DNA of 64,000 nt from Numida meleagris (GCF_002078875.1 NC_034414.1:16895428-16959427), one strand, 5' to 3'. Numbered from the stretch's first letter, positions 25,441 through 39,165 are shown. Program-made: numbers and translations. The notes: generated by a model from the sequence alone, not told the origin.

Positions 25441-26554
25441 CCCCCTTTCAGGTAGATGGCTTTTTTTGGTAGTTTTTTGGTCAAAAGGGAAGCTCCTTTT
25501 TTCCACAATGAATTTCTTAGTCAGATCTCTCAAGTATTAATAATTTTACAGCCACAAGGGTACTTGAGAAATGCACAAGTGCAAAAGCCTAGCACGTTCA
25601 GGACCAGGGACCCTAGTCTGCAGAAAGAGGAACTACTGCTGTTATAGGAACTATAGCCATGTTCCTGTCCCATGTGTTTTGATTTTATTTTTTGTGCTCA
25701 GACTTATCATTGGTTAATGAGAGAAATCACCTACACCCCTCTGAAAACTAGGGAAGCATCCTGAAGAAGAGCTTACAGGTGCAGGAGAGCAGTAGGCTTA
25801 TACAAGTGGGAGGGCTGCCCTCTAGCTCAGCACAGGTGAGGTGTTGCCTGCAAGAAGATCGCACCTTAGTTACAGAGGAACAGAGTTAGTTTGACTACAA
25901 GAGCATTAGACTCTAGAGACATTAGAGAATCCTGATGAGTCCTATTGCCCTGGGTTAACTTCAGCTTTACAAACTCTCTTTTAACTTCAGAAAAAAAATC
26001 CTCCATTTTCTGCCTCCAGTCTTGCATCTGATTACACAAAGTTCCGGAATCTGTTCTAGTCCATTCCTGTATTAACATGTTCTGCCTCACACCAGTTACT
26101 GGCGGTGACTATCCTTTGTTAAAGCGATGTTCTTAGAAGATATGCTTTCTTCAAGAGTTAGAAGGTATCTATTAGACACAGACCATAATAAGAACTAGCT
26201 ACTCAGAATGTCTGGAACCTGAATAAGACTCCAGCAGGCCTTTGTCCTTATTATTTAATTCTCTACATAAGTAACTTCAGAATATTTGCTCAACACAAGT
26301 ATTTGTAGCTTTCTAGTTTCAAATAAAGTCACATTTCTGATCTTCTTTGTAGATAATGGAATAAAACAAAGAAAACATCAAACTAACCAAGACATAAATG
26401 GAGCTCATTGGCAAAATCTTCATTTTCCTTTTTTTTTTTTTTTTTTTTTAAACTTGGGTAACATCCAGCATTTATTACTTCATCTTGTTCATTTTTCATA
26501 ACTATGATTGCAAGATGATCTTGGAAAGGAATTACAACATTTACATCTTTTCCA

Positions 26555-26622
26555 GAAGAAGTTAGGACTCTATCTGATCTTGGAGGTCCCTTCCAAACCA
26601 AACTATTCTATGATTCTGTTTG
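26555..26622 (+). mobile_element. Short CR1 LINE 3' remnant
   Basis: ATCTGATCTTGGAGGTCCC followed by a tail with CTATTCTATGATTCTG marks the extreme 3' end of a CR1 copy. Confidence 0.65.
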
Positions 26623-27282
26623 GTTATGTTCCTAAAAGATTATTTTAGAAGCACCCAAGCTCATCCCAGAGAGTCTATGGGATGTAGTATGCGATTCCTT
26701 TGCATCACTTACTTTCCTTTTTTTTTTTCCTTCACGTTTTAAGATGCCTTTTTTTTTCTTTTTAGCCAGAATTTTTTCTTGCTTTTGCTCTTCCAGTTCT
26801 CTCTGCCATCCCAATGAGTGGCAGTGAGTGAATGGTCAGGGTCAACCTATCACATGTCCTTCTCAGCTGAACTTATAATCACACCGAGAATTAAGATAAA
26901 AAAAAACCATTTCAATAAACACATTCTAGCTGGCACATGCCCCTCCTTCAGTTCCTTTTTAATCAAGTCCTGGATCAACCACTTCATTGCTCGGTTTAGA
27001 GTCAATGTCAGGATGAAGGCTTTGAGTATTATGGTTGATACAGGAGCCAGACTGTTTATCGGATGTGGATTGTATTCTTAACCCAAAAAAGGTCTTTTAC
27101 ATTAGCAGGTACATATGCCACATGCAATTCCAATCATGGAATTGCAGAATAGTATCCTTTGGGTTGGAAGGGCTGATGTTCTCGCATCAGCCAAAAGCTG
27201 CTTTGAACTATGCGCTGGGTTCTAACAACCCGTGCAGCAGTAAAAACTTGGGGGAAAAAAAAGTGGCTAGAACTTTACCCGG

Positions 27283-27347
27283 CAGAAAAGGACCTGGTGG
27301 ACTTGATGTTCTTGAAAGTCTTTTCCAACCTAAATGATTCTATGATT
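27283..27347 (+). mobile_element. Short CR1 LINE 3' remnant
   Basis: GGACCTGGTGGACTTGATGTTC and a tail ending AATGATTCTATGATT indicate a CR1 3' end. A similar inverted scrap lies just upstream, near 27135-27190. Confidence 0.6.
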
Positions 27348-29236
27348 AACTTTGCAGTTACTTCTTTTAAGCAAATAGTAGAACAAATAGCAAGACTGCA
27401 GCCTTTAAACACTCACACGAGTTCTCTGACGCTGTGACGTCCTGCATCCCTTCTGATGCCTTGCTGCCATCATGTGGCTGTTTCAGTGTTCAGGTTCCAT
27501 GTTTTTAGGATGACTGTGGAGACAAAGGGCTTCTGCTAAATGGAAAAATGGGGGCCTGTGGTGTTCCTAAAAAGTGTATTTGAGCACATATTGAGAGAAA
27601 CTGAGAGGCCTCAGACTAGTAGTTCACTACTACAAAATTTCAGTACCCAGAGTCTCAGAATAATCTACCACAATGGATTTAAAGAAGCCCAGAGTGATCA
27701 TAGAAACTGAGTTGTCATACAGCTCATTTCTCCTTTTATGCTGTCTCAGTAAACTCAGTGTTTACAGAGCTGAGTATCTTGATTCAGGTCCGCTTTTGGT
27801 CTTACTCTTTAGGATTATGAATCAGTTCATCATGCTATTTTCACTGATTACTTGGGCAACTGATTTACTGTATTGCAGATGCTTCTTCTTCCCAGTGGCA
27901 GACACAGGAGCCTCTGAAGTCTTAATGTGTTTAAGTTCCAGTTCTTCAAAACTGTTAATTCTTAGATCATCCTAGCCCCCCTGGGGATAGCTTAATTTAT
28001 TTTATTTTTTTAAAATTAAACATTTAGAAGATAACATTCTGACTCTGGGAATTAAAAAAAAAAACAACCAAAAACACACCACTTGTTAGGCAATACCAAG
28101 CACTTCCAACATAAGTGTTGAATACTTACAACCCCCTTGGCATACAGAGATTTTTTCCACTTACCTCACTTGTCACAACCCATCTGGTAAGTGCTTTCAA
28201 AGTAAGCTTCATGAACTGAGCTGAAGTCTAGCTGCCTTCCTTCAAAAACACGCTGGAGTACTTGCATCTTTATATAGAATCTCTCTGACTAGAGTACTCA
28301 GTGTCCAGCAGCCAGAGAAGCATAAGTTCAGTTCCCTCTTCTGACAAATATGACTGAAAATCTGCTCTGACAAAACAGAAGAGTGCCTTCCTTGTCTGTT
28401 GCAATTCTTCTGCTCGTCTATCTGAATTAAAAGTTCACTAGTCCACAGGAGGAAAGCAAAAATTCTCACATTCCAGTTCCCCTTGCTACCAGAACAGTCT
28501 GTGGTTCCATCCAGCATTTTAATTTTCAGGATGTGACACTTGAATTAGGGAGATGGAATTTCCTGGAGGATCTTCAGAAACAACCTTACCTTCAATGTTT
28601 TCTTTTGCCTAGCATAGGCAGCTCCCTACTTGTCCATCTTCATCCACATGCATGAAAAGCCTAGCCTGGGGTGCCCATTATGGAGCTGAGACATTAAACC
28701 ATAGCTGTTCAGACCAGTGTAACAGGACTTTTGTCTTTTGTGGCTTACAGCCAACACTCTAAGGTCACAGAAAACTTGAAATGCAGTCAAACAGTAGTCT
28801 TTCCCCCATCCACCGCTCCACAACCAAGAGGACAGTTTTGGGTGATACTGCCCAGGAGAACAGCTAAAGCCACGAGGCTTGTGCCTGCTATGGGATTAAT
28901 GGAGCCACTTTGAGGTTTCATCTGAGAGCTAATAGCTTGTTGGATGTCTTACAGAACAACTCTTGATTTCCTAAAACACATACATTGCTATATATATTTT
29001 GGAAGTGCAACTTCCAGAAGCCAGGGATCATTTTTTTCCTCTCTCATCCCAGTGTATTCATACAAGCTAAAAATGACAAAGCTGATTAAGCAATTCCTTC
29101 CTCTGAAATACAAATGCTGAGGTCTACAACAGCTCTTTCTGCAGCTGCGGACATTTATTCCACACTTTAAAGAGTGCTGACTCTTACACAGAAATATTTT
29201 ACTCTCATGACAGCAATAATTTGTAAGGTAAGAAGT

Positions 29237-29404
29237 TTTATTATTAAGACTTCCTCCATCAACAGTTCTAATAATAAAAGGGAGAGAAACAGCAGGAAAA
29301 ACAAGGTAGGAAAGAGTGACTAAGGCCCATTTCCTTTACAGTTTTTAAATCAACAGTTATTGATGATTTAATTATATTTTTATTATTTCCATTACAATTT
29401 TATT
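29237..29404 (-). terminator. FADS1: Cluster of AATAAA hexamers, possible distal poly(A) site of FADS1
   Basis: On the gene strand AATAAA occurs at 29404-29399, 29384-29379 and 29242-29237, about 1.6-1.75 kb after the FADS1 stop. An ATTAAA also lies at 30050-30045. Long 3' UTRs are usual for FADS1, but the site really used cannot be told from sequence alone. Confidence 0.3.
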
Positions 29405-30991
29405 CTGCGCTTAAAAATAATCTTGGCCTGAGAAGACACATTTCCTCTATTTCCTCACAAGCCATACTCCTTTTGGATGTTGACCAGAGAAAGCACCATT
29501 ATCTTCCTCAAAATGAGGCATGCTGTATTTGCAGTTAGTAGCTGGGCAAAAAAAAAAAAGCACAAAATAGGTGGAAAAACTACACCTTGTTTATCTACCT
29601 GAATGACAATAGAAAAAGGGATGGGTCCCTGAACACACAGACAAAAAACCTGGAAGATTTGAAGACAAAAATGTGATGGAGACGTCTTCATTACTGCTGT
29701 GCCAAGAGCTGTATCCCATTCGGAATCCGTAGCACTGGTGCAGTAAAGAAAAATACACCAGGGAATGCAGTAAGGCTAATTAACATTATAATCAATCACA
29801 CAGTAATGCCCTTTTGGGGTGTGTTTTGAAGGCACATCATCCAACAGAGAAAGATATGTAATGGTTTGGCCAGTGTATGCCTGTGGGTATGCAGCCTGCT
29901 GACTTCTGCTGGTTGAAGAGTTAAATATAACTTAACAGTACCCCAAACCATAATGTTTTTACAACTCAATTAAATTTTTCTACAAGGACCCATAATACTC
30001 CTTGGGCCAGAAGTTCTGAGTTCTTTCTGCTTAGCAAATCACCTTTTAATCCAGAATTTAAAAAACAAGTGAAGCTTCAGGTGGCCAACACACTTACTGT
30101 CCTTTTGCTTCTGTAGCAACCCAACCCACGTAGGGATCCCAACTACAGATATTCCATATTTCAGTAATGGGTTCAATAACACTCAGAAGTATGGCACTGT
30201 GGAAATGATTTGCAGAGACTCCATACGAAGTTAGGAACGGTCAAATAACTCAGTGGCCTTCAGCACAGAAGAGAAGTGCAGGGGAACGTTCCCACAGAAA
30301 ATGGCACCTTGAGCTGTCACATCTACAGGCCTGCACTTTCCTGTTCCTCTGCCTTAGTTAGGTCTCTAATTTCCTCACACTTATTCCTACAGAACTGCTG
30401 CCTGCACCTTTTCCCCTTCACCCATATATACATGAACAGTGGTACGAACTCTCGTATGCTCCCCACTGCTCCTTTGTTTGGGGACTTCTATTGCCATTGC
30501 TGATTACACATAGGTTTTTGAAAACAGAGCACATACACAATTTCTTCTTACTGTCTTCACATTTCAATTACTCCCATCGCATATTGTCTCAGCTTTCTTA
30601 CTACATACATAATGAGAATCACCTCAACAAAGCCTATGTTAGATAAGAGATTTCTCTCCTATACACTCAGCAAATGAAGAGTCAGCAGACAGAAAATAAT
30701 TTGCTCCCAGTCCCAAAGAAGACTCCAGCTTGATGGAACCACCTCCTCCATTCTACCATTTCCCCTGTATCTCAGCACCAGAGAAAAGAAATGAAAAAAG
30801 CACAAGAAGAATTAAGAACACACCTTTAAAAAAAAAAAAACTGTATAAATCACATTCATCACTGGAATTAAGCTGTGTCACCTCCCCACCTCTGGCTTAG
30901 CCAGCTCTCTCTCCTTTGTGTAGTGTCTTTCCGGTGATCTCCACAGGAAGAAACAAGGGTGGGGAATTCCTCTGTAAGGATCCACTGCTTC

Positions 30992-33900
30992 TTATTTATG
31001 TAGATAAGCATCTAGCCAGAGTTCCCCTGAATCTTTCAAAGAGCTGCCAAGAGAGAACCACAATTCCTTAGAATCAAGGTAACAAAATACAGCATCTATA
31101 CTTTCCCATAAACTTGTGGAAAGAATTCCAATCTATAGATGATTAAGCAAAGGAGATCCTTAGAGACAAGTCAGTGTAGTCTGTAGTTCCTTAGAAAAGA
31201 TGAGAAAGAAGCAAGTCACACGTCTATATCAGACCAAGACTGGAAGCCTAAGAAAACCATGTAAGCAGAATTAAACAAACGGAGCAAGCATGGTAGAAGA
31301 GAGATGTATGACTTTTCAATGGAAAAGAAATACTGGGGATGATGAGGGAGGGAGAGAGGGTGGTGTCTTCCTTTCTACATCCCTTGCTTGTTCACTCTGA
31401 TGTCGAACAGCCCTTCACCCAGAGAACGCAGCGGGTTGATACATACTGTACTATATCTGCAAAGGCGGTGAGTAGTGGCTTGCAGTGGTACTCGATACCA
31501 TGTTTGGCACACAAGGACTTCACCAAAGGGGCCACCTTCCAGTAATTGTGTCGAGGCATTGTAGGAAAAAGGCTGTGGGGGGCGAAAAAAAAAAAAGAAA
31601 GTGAATTCCATTATTGCCCTGCAGAGTTCCCATACCTCTTCTGTACCTAAGCTTAGGAGGCACACAACCTCACCTTGTCCCTACAGCCATTAGCGTTCTG
31701 CAGTGGTCTCTCACACCACTTCACTCAATAGCTGTACTAACCAGGAAGCTGGCAATTCTCATTCACTCCTACGTCATGCTTCTCATACCTGAAGCGGTTT
31801 TGGTGCTCACCAGCACTCCAAAAAGTTGATGACCATCATTTGGATTTCCCATATGGGGATTCCATCCCCATATAAAGAGCACAAAAATTACCCACATTTC
31901 ACTTTGTTCCTGCCTTAGTTGACAGAGAGACATGAACCTCGTAGGCTCTTTAGGTCTCATGTAACTAGCACTCCCTGTAATACTCTCATATCCCCAGCCC
32001 ACACTTCAACTCACTGGTGCTCAATTTGGAAGTTCAGATGTCCACTGAACCAGTCATTGAATAAGGACTGATGAACATTACAGGTTGCCTGGAGCTGCAA
32101 GAAAAAACAGATAACAATTAAGTGTTGTTTGAGGATTGTCCCTTCTCTTACGCGAGTCAAACACAACAGTAAGCAGGTACAAGTTCCTTATCATCACCTG
32201 CCTCCTCACTGAATACAGCAATTCCAAAAGCCATCTCAAGTCAACAAAGATAGTCACGCTGTGGTATGTGATTGCTAGGGACATCATTTAGGAGAACAGA
32301 CTTGACTTCTCCAGTAAGATAAATAACCATGACTTGCTGTGCAGGTCCCCTCACATCTCTCACTTAAACTATGTAAAGCCTTCAGAATTTAAAAGAGATA
32401 GAACACAGAGTGAGATCCACCCTTTGTGCATGGGAAGATCTCCACTTGGAGACCGTAGTAGCATCTTTGGTTCTTTTCTTTGACAGAATCTGTACTCTGC
32501 ATTTGAAGCCTCCATTCCACTTCTGCACCTCCTTTCTTTGCACATATCACTCACTTCACACAGTGAGGACAAGCTGCTTATGTTTTCCCCTCTCAGATCC
32601 CATCACTGCTGTGGATCAGCTCTCTTGGGTGTTATACACCTTTCCTCATTCAGACACAGCTCTCTGGAAAGAAGGTCTTACCTGGGTAGAGAACCAGTCC
32701 ACATTCTTATCATAATCAATATTCATTGGGATGTGATTCATTTGTGTAATCCAGACAAACCAGTTACTCTCTATGAACCTGTGCATACAAGAACACATGC
32801 AAAACCATCACTGATCCCACACCAATGGCATAACTAGTCAGTACAAAGCACTTGTACTTGCATAAGGTAATCGTCAATTAATAAAATTTTGTATTTATAT
32901 AAGCTAGTCATCGATTGATAAAATGAACAGCAGGAACTCCAAACATCTGTCCAGCAGATCAGGCCTACACAGACGTTCTACAGATACACACTGAACAAAC
33001 AAGCTCTGTCTTGCTGAAAGGAATAAGGGAAACAGAATGGGGAGCAGATGGGAAAGATAACCAGGAGGCTGAAAAGCAGATACAAAGGGAACCAAGTAGA
33101 GGAAATGCACTCAATTTTAAGTTGATTGATACCTGACTAACAGATGAAGCCCCAGGATACCCTTCACACTCAGTAAGGGCAGGTAGGTGAGAAAGAATCG
33201 GATGTAGAAGGTCAGCATCCAGGCCAGGTCCTGTAATGGAGGGAACAGATAAGACTTCATTAAGAGGAAGAATTACTGGTGTTCAAATCCATCTCTCTCC
33301 AATTTAGAGATAAGACTGTTATGTAGGACCATGTCAAAGGCCTCAGAGAAGTCCAAGTAGATGACATCAGCAATTTTCCCTTGTCCACTGGTGCAGGTGC
33401 TCCATCACAGAAGGCCACCAAATAGGTCAGGTAAAATTTGCCCTTGGTGAAGCTATGTTAGCTGTCTCAAATTACCTCCCTAACTTCCACATGCCTTAAC
33501 ATGGTAAGATCATGGAATAGGTCTTCCAGGTACAGAGGTGTGGCTGACCAGTCTATAGTTTCCAGGGTCTTCATTGCTACCTTTCTTAAATATAGGAACA
33601 ATGCTTCCCTTTTTCCAGTCACCAGGGACACCACCTGACTGCCATGACTTACCAAATATGATGGAGGGTGGCTGGACAACCACATCAGATCATTCACTCA
33701 GGGAACACCTTTTGTTACCCAGCTCTGAATGGAACTTTTACAGAGAAGAGTTGCATGGAAGGTAGCCTCTCTCCCCCACCAAACATTATTTCCCTGATCA
33801 TATAACCCCACCTCCTTGACAGGGAGATAAACGGCTCAGAGATTTTCCCATTAATGCAGCATTTCCTACACTGAAATGCATCTGTAATACAAGGAAACCT

Positions 33901-36900
33901 CACCACCAGCAAAATGGAGTTGACTTACCACCCACTGTTTCCTCTGTATTACGAAGTAGAATATGTACCACTGGAAGTAAAGAGGTACCAGAGCTGGGGG
34001 ACCAACTGTAACAGAGAAAGAGATTGCAGAGGCATTAAACATGCCTTCTTAATCACATTGATATGAACTGGAAAATTGGGGGGTTGAGCACATGCTGTCC
34101 ATAGAACTGAAAATATAGGGTTACTCACTGATGAAGAAGTACTTGTGCTGGTGGTTATAAGGCATGAATTTCTTCTTCTGTACTCCAAGCTGTTAAAATA
34201 AACAAATGACACAGAACATAAAGACATCTGCATATACAATCTGATCAATTCCTAAAAAAGCATGCTTAAATACCTCTTTTGAAAGAGATATCCTATCACA
34301 TCATACCAGCATCCATCATGCCATTGGCTTCATTTTTTCCCTGGAATTTCAGCCTACAATTGCTGTGCTACATTTTCTGAAAAGAACCTGCTCTCCCTGC
34401 CTTGGATGCACAGCAGACTGGATGATTTCTTGCAACACAAACAGCAAAGCACACTGGAAGCTCTTGCCCTACAGAGGGCACAGTTGCTTACAAACACTTA
34501 CCACGCAGCACTGAGAACAGTTTGCTGCCTGCACAGCTCAATTACAGAGAGAAACCTACGATCCTACAGACAAAGGTGACAGGGTGTAAAACCCTCACCT
34601 ACTTGCAATTAGTCTACTAAGCACAGAAATAAGCATCTAGACACCAAACTGTGCCCACAGGAACAGGGGTGAACAGATTATCCTCCCTCTGAGGCTGCTG
34701 ATTTTTTAGATCTGTATAAAGATAACAGATCACATTGCTGACACCCCCAGGGAACTTGATGACATCCCTGTACATACCCAAACTAATTCAAAGGCCACTA
34801 ATGCCAAGGTGCATTTTCTACACATTCATTAAATACTGAGATAGCCCATTCACCAAACTAACTGGTCTCTCGTCTCCCAGCTCTCTGCAGCTTTCCAAAA
34901 CAGCATGCTGCAACCTCACAGACTTCACTAGGTCTCACCTCTACAGAGAGCTTTTTTCCCAAAGCAAAAAATAAGGGGTGCATGTTAACATCAGGGTCCT
35001 TTCGGAAGCAGTTGGGTTTCGCATGGTGCTGGAAGTGAAGGTGGTTCCACCAGCTGGCTGGTGCTCCCTGCAGGAATCACAGAATCACTGAGGTTAGAAA
35101 AGACCACTAAGATCACCAAGTCCAACCGCAACCCATCCCCACCAAGCCCACTGACCATGTCCCTCAGTGCCACATCTATGTGTTTCTTGAACACCTCCAG
35201 GAACAATGACTGAACCACATGCCCGGGCAGTCTGCTCCAGTGCCTCACCACTATTTCTGAGAAGAAATGTTTCCTAATATCCAACCTGAACCTCCCCTGA
35301 CACCACTTAAGGCCATTGCCTCTCGTCCTATCACAGCTACCCAGGAGAAGAGGCCAACCCCCCTCACTACAACCTCCTTTCAGGGCACTGAGAGGAAGAG
35401 ATGAGAATACAGTGCCATTAACAAGTTGCACCTTCTGCCTTTAGTCCTCCCTCCCCAGCAGCTCCTTGCATTTCTTCCTTCTTATGCTGAGGTTGTTTTT
35501 GACAGCAGAGACTGCTGGGCTGTTCTCCGGAAGATCGCCCAGCAGCAACTGCTCACCTTCAGGTGGCCGATCACAAACTTGTGCACCCAGTGGTTCCACT
35601 TGGACTCGCTAAAGACTGAAAGATGTCCAAAATCATGCTGGAGCCAGCCAGCTTGGGCCTGTAAGGGGGAGGGGAAAAAAAAAAAAAAAAAAAAAAGGGA
35701 AAGAAGAAAAAGAGTTGGGAGCCTTTTCTTCCACTAAGGGGTTTCTCCTCTACACTTACCATTCCCATATTCCCTGTAAGACATCACTGGTTAGCAAGAG
35801 CAAGCTCCATAATCACAGAGAAGCATTTCCATTACTAACACCCAATCAAACAATCACCTTTTACTGCATACCAGTGCAGTTCATACTCTGCTAACAACTT
35901 TTAGTCCCAGACTAAAGGAAGGAAAAATTAATGGAGCTAACAATCAGCACTCATTCTCTTACAAAACTGTACTGAAATTGGCAACAAAGTCCTCTTTTAG
36001 GAGCAGCTTGCTGCTGCCTTCTCTGAGTACTTGTAATTCCAAAAGGATCAGCTGGCTGCAGCAGGAATAGCTGGGGCTTTCAGAGCTGTTCTGCCCTCTT
36101 CTCTAACTCACTGTATGTTCCCATGGGAACTCGGTGGCTTGGCCAGAGCGCAGTTCCTTAGAGCTCTGGCACAAGGGACCTCAGAAGTGCAGCACGGCTT
36201 TACTTTGTGTGAGGAAAGCTGGAAATAAGGAGGGCTTTGATAGGCTGTGAGAAGCAGAAAGCAGCATGAAGCCTGCTCTACCAAAAACTCATGCCATGGT
36301 ACTGTAGTTCTGCCCCCTCAGTGGAACCTGGGGAGAAGCAGAATTTTGGAAGTCCACAAAGACCAAGATTTCTCCTATGCTTTGTCTCAAAGGACTGCTG
36401 TTTGGTGTTTCTGAGGCTCTTTTTTATTTCTTTGCCCACTTTCTGCGCCTAGCTGCTTACCTGGACAGTGCCTAGAAGCAATGCAGAGAAGAGGAAAGGC
36501 ACAGTGGATGATCCAAAGTACCAGATGGTGAGCCACGCCGCAACATCGAGCACCAAGATGTGACAGAGAAGCAGGAGGAAAAAGGTGCGGTTGGGTTTGA
36601 GAAGCCCCATCTTCTCAACAGTGGCACGGAGCTCACGGAAATCTTCTACCAGCTTTTTCTGTGGGGAGACCCAAGAATAAGTACCTACTGGTCTGAAGAT
36701 ACCTTGGGAACCCCAAAAGGAGCATTGCATGTCCTCTCAGGGAGCTACCATGGCAGCGGGGCAACACTGGGGTCAGTCACTTAAGAGACACATTTTCAGC
36801 AGCTGCACAATGACCACTGAGTAGGCAAGTACTTCTGCAATACTTAGCGGACTGCATCTGCTCTCTCCATTCCCACCTATGGGTGAGGGGGATTCTGGCT

Positions 36901-39029
36901 GCCACTAAGAGAAAGTAAACAGCACAGCTTCAGCCCAAATACCATAGTTCTTGAGATACTTACATTCTTGCTAGGTTCAAAGCTGGGTTGATCTGGTGCC
37001 AATTCCCCAATCAAGAGTGGGCTCATGTACTTTCCCACCAGTGCCTTGTCAAGATGAAATGCTATGAAAGGATCCTAAAATACAGATATCGGAACAGGAT
37101 GAGAAAAACAACAAAAAACAACACTTTGGGTGGTAGAAAAAGAAAGCTATTTCATAATAACCTGGATTAAGAAGGAAGCAAACCAACTAACAGAGCTGGC
37201 AGGATCTGACATCTCTACCATAAATCTTACTGCTTTCTTCTCATTGTGAATAGTCATTTGTAGCTGAATTTTCCATATTAGTTTCTGTCCGGATACTACG
37301 AAGTACAGCTCACCAAGGAACATGGGCTTACTCCCATCTCATCTTAAAATTTCACAGAATCATTAAGGTTGGAAAAGACAATCAAGATCATCCAGTCCAA
37401 CTATAAACACATCACCACTACGCCCACTAAAGCACGTCACCTAGAGCCACATCCACCCTTCTCTTTCACACTCCGCTGAGCCCCAAGATCTATCACCTCA
37501 ACCACATACTCCTCTCTCTCTCTCTCCCTCTTCTGTCTTTAGCTTCTGTCTTATTGTCCCATATGAGGAAATGAAAGCCAGACTAGGGAGAGGGACAAAA
37601 CATTAGCACAAAAACAGAATCAGCTAGCTGAAAAATGGGGCAAGAGGGACCACAGACAGATGGTGACAGCTCCTGGTGACCTACGCCAGTCTCTCAAAAC
37701 CCCCAGACTGCTCCAAGCATGTTGCTAGGCAATCTCCAAAGTCCACGCTTCCACATCGCCCTGGAATACTGTTGTTTTCTTAGTTGGTGCCTCCTGTTCC
37801 CAACTAGCTCCCTTCCACATCACCAAAGAGTACCCCAGTAACTTTCTTTTTCTTGCTTACTATTCTGAAGACCCTAGTTAGGGAAACCAGTTACTTTTAC
37901 CAACTAATTGCAATGTCAAGCGTAGAACCATTTGAGTTGGAAGCGATCCTTAAAAGTCACCTGGTCCAACTCCCCTGCAATGAACAGGGACACCTACACT
38001 AAGATCAGGAGCTCGGAGCCCCACCCTGCCTGGCATGGCAACCAGACAGCCAGGTGAAAAAACACCACTGACTGTTATCACTTTCCTTAGATTCCACTTC
38101 AGATGATGACAAATTCCCTCATTACACATGGCAGCTTGACATCTGCTTCCTACATCAGCTTTCTTATTTGCCTCCTTTAGCACATTCCTCTCCAGGTGCC
38201 CACCTTAACACACCCTTACAGCTCCCCTGGTCTAGTGAGCGGCAACCCTGCCCACGGCAGTGGGGTTGGAACGAGGCGATCTCTAAGGTCCCTTCCAACA
38301 CGACCCACTCCGTGCTTCCTCAGCCTGGGGGCTTCTGCTTTCCAGCGGGTTCAAAACACGGGCAGCGCAGCCACGGGGTCAGCTCTGTCGCACCTCCGTC
38401 TGCGAACAGACGAGGGGCGGCAGGGGGAGGGCGGCCCGCGGGCGTTCTCTCCCTCTGGAAGCGGCGAGCAGCGGGAGGCGGCCGCGGGCAGGGCATGGGA
38501 TGGCACCACGCGCTCAGACCAATGGCCACCAGCGGCGGGGCGCGAACCCCGGCGGAGCGAGCTGCGCCTTGCTGAGGGGCGGCCGCCTCTCCCTTACAGC
38601 GCCCAGGGCGCCACGGCAGCGCTCAGCAAACGCAAAGAAGTGCTCTTCCCCTCTTCTTCTTCTTTTTTTTTTTCCTCCCTTTTTTTTTTTTTTCTTTCAG
38701 AAAACAACGGCGTTTCCTCGGCGCGCGCTGCTGAGAGGCAGCAGCTGGAACCCACGAACCATCCCGTGTCCGCTCCCCGTTCGAGCGGCGCTCACGCCCC
38801 GTCCCTGCCCAGGCCCGGCCCCGCGGCCCCTCACCGTGGCGTCCTGCCCGGCGTAGTGGCTGATGACGCGGGAGCCGCCCGGGTGCCGCCGGTGGAAGCG
38901 GCTGATGTCGTACACCTTCCTATCGATCACCAGCCAGCGCTCCTCCGCCGCCGGGCCCCGGCCCGTGCGCTGCGCGATCTCCTCCCAGGTGAAGCGGCGC
39001 AAAGCCGGCGCGGCCCCGCTCTCCTCCAT
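30992..39029 (-). CDS. FADS1: FADS1, acyl-CoA delta-5 desaturase, 12 exons, 441 aa
   Basis: FADS1 introduces the delta-5 double bond that turns dihomo-gamma-linolenoyl-CoA into arachidonoyl-CoA and 20:4n-3 into EPA, in the ER membrane. The joined protein shows a cytochrome b5 domain with HPGG at 49-52 and its partner histidine at 72. The desaturase domain has HDFGH at 176-180, HFQHH at 213-217, [10 protein letters not shown] near 255-264 and QIEHH at 379-383. It ends WLDAYLHK, close to the mammalian C-terminus. The 43-codon exon 5 ending LSVE and the RATVEKMGL stretch in exon 3 are FADS1-type rather than FADS2-type. The chosen ATG has a good Kozak context (GCCATGG). An in-frame ATG 46 codons upstream could give a longer N-terminus. 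The gene is head to head with FADS2, as in mammals. The delta-5 assignment rests on orthology. Confidence 0.96.
33300..33720 (-). mobile_element. CR1 LINE internal fragment in FADS1 intron 7
   Basis: The stretch contains ATGTCAAAGGCCTCAGAGAAG and GTCCAAGTAGATGACATCAG, which belong to the CR1 reverse-transcriptase region read in reverse, then the GACCAGTCTATAGTTTCCAG phrase. The frame is broken. Confidence 0.8.
35073..35400 (-). mobile_element. CR1 LINE 3' fragment abutting the FADS1 exon 5 acceptor
   Basis: The inverted CR1 tail starts immediately next to the CTGCAG acceptor of intron 4 (exon 5 begins at 35067). In the transcript direction the last intron bases before CTGCAG are therefore the CR1 tail GTGATTCTGTGATTC. 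The body carries the usual GGTTAGAAAAGACCACTAAG phrase. Confidence 0.85.
37352..37475 (-). mobile_element. CR1 LINE 3' fragment in FADS1 intron 1
   Basis: It has an inverted tail followed by AAGGTTGGAAAAGACAATCAAG and CATCCAGTCCAACTATAAAC. Confidence 0.8.
37921..38060 (-). mobile_element. CR1 LINE 3' fragment in FADS1 intron 1
   Basis: It reads GAGTTGGAAGCGATCCTTAAA, CCCCTGCAATGAACAGGGACAC and a decayed body. It resembles the copies at 12761-13035 and 50494-50660. Confidence 0.75.
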
Positions 39030-39113
39030 GGCTCTCCCCGCCGCCTGCCCGAGTCGCCCCGCCGCGCTCGGTCGCAACCTCCTGTTGCGAGCCGCCCCGC
39101 TAGCCCGCCTCTC

Positions 39114-39118
39114 ATTGG
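39114..39118 (-). promoter_or_regulatory. FADS1: CCAAT box (NF-Y type), proximal, FADS1
   Basis: ATTGG on the plus strand reads CCAAT in the FADS1 direction, about 85 bp 5' of the start codon. NF-Y commonly works with SREBP on lipid-synthesis promoters; I did not find a clear sterol element beside it. Confidence 0.45.
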
Positions 39119-39165
39119 CTCCCCGCGCCGTGAGGCCCCGCCCCCCTCGCCGGAGCTCCACGCCC

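Larger units (their letters stand above)
18642..29236. other. Intergenic region between the FADS1-like gene and FADS1
   Basis: No desaturase exon or other gene is recognisable here. It contains several CR1 pieces, one LTR with a long hairpin, and homopolymer runs such as a 21-nt T run at 26429-26449. Two minus-strand open frames at 23078-23341 and 23495-23914 are unidentified and probably not genes. Confidence 0.6.
30992..39029 (-). other. FADS1: Exon map of FADS1
   Basis: Coding exons in transcript order are 39029-38835, 37074-36964, 36658-36461, 35658-35557, 35067-34939, 34189-34129, 34005-33929, 33230-33133, 32778-32682, 32094-32015, 31572-31447 and 31043-30992. Lengths are 195, 111, 198, 102, 129, 61, 77, 98, 97, 80, 126 and 52 nt, 1326 nt in total including the TAA stop. 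All introns are GT-AG. The exon 4 acceptor is preceded by a 22-nt A run on the plus strand (35675-35696), which is poly-T in the transcript sense. The exon 5 acceptor is abutted by a CR1 element. Confidence 0.95.
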
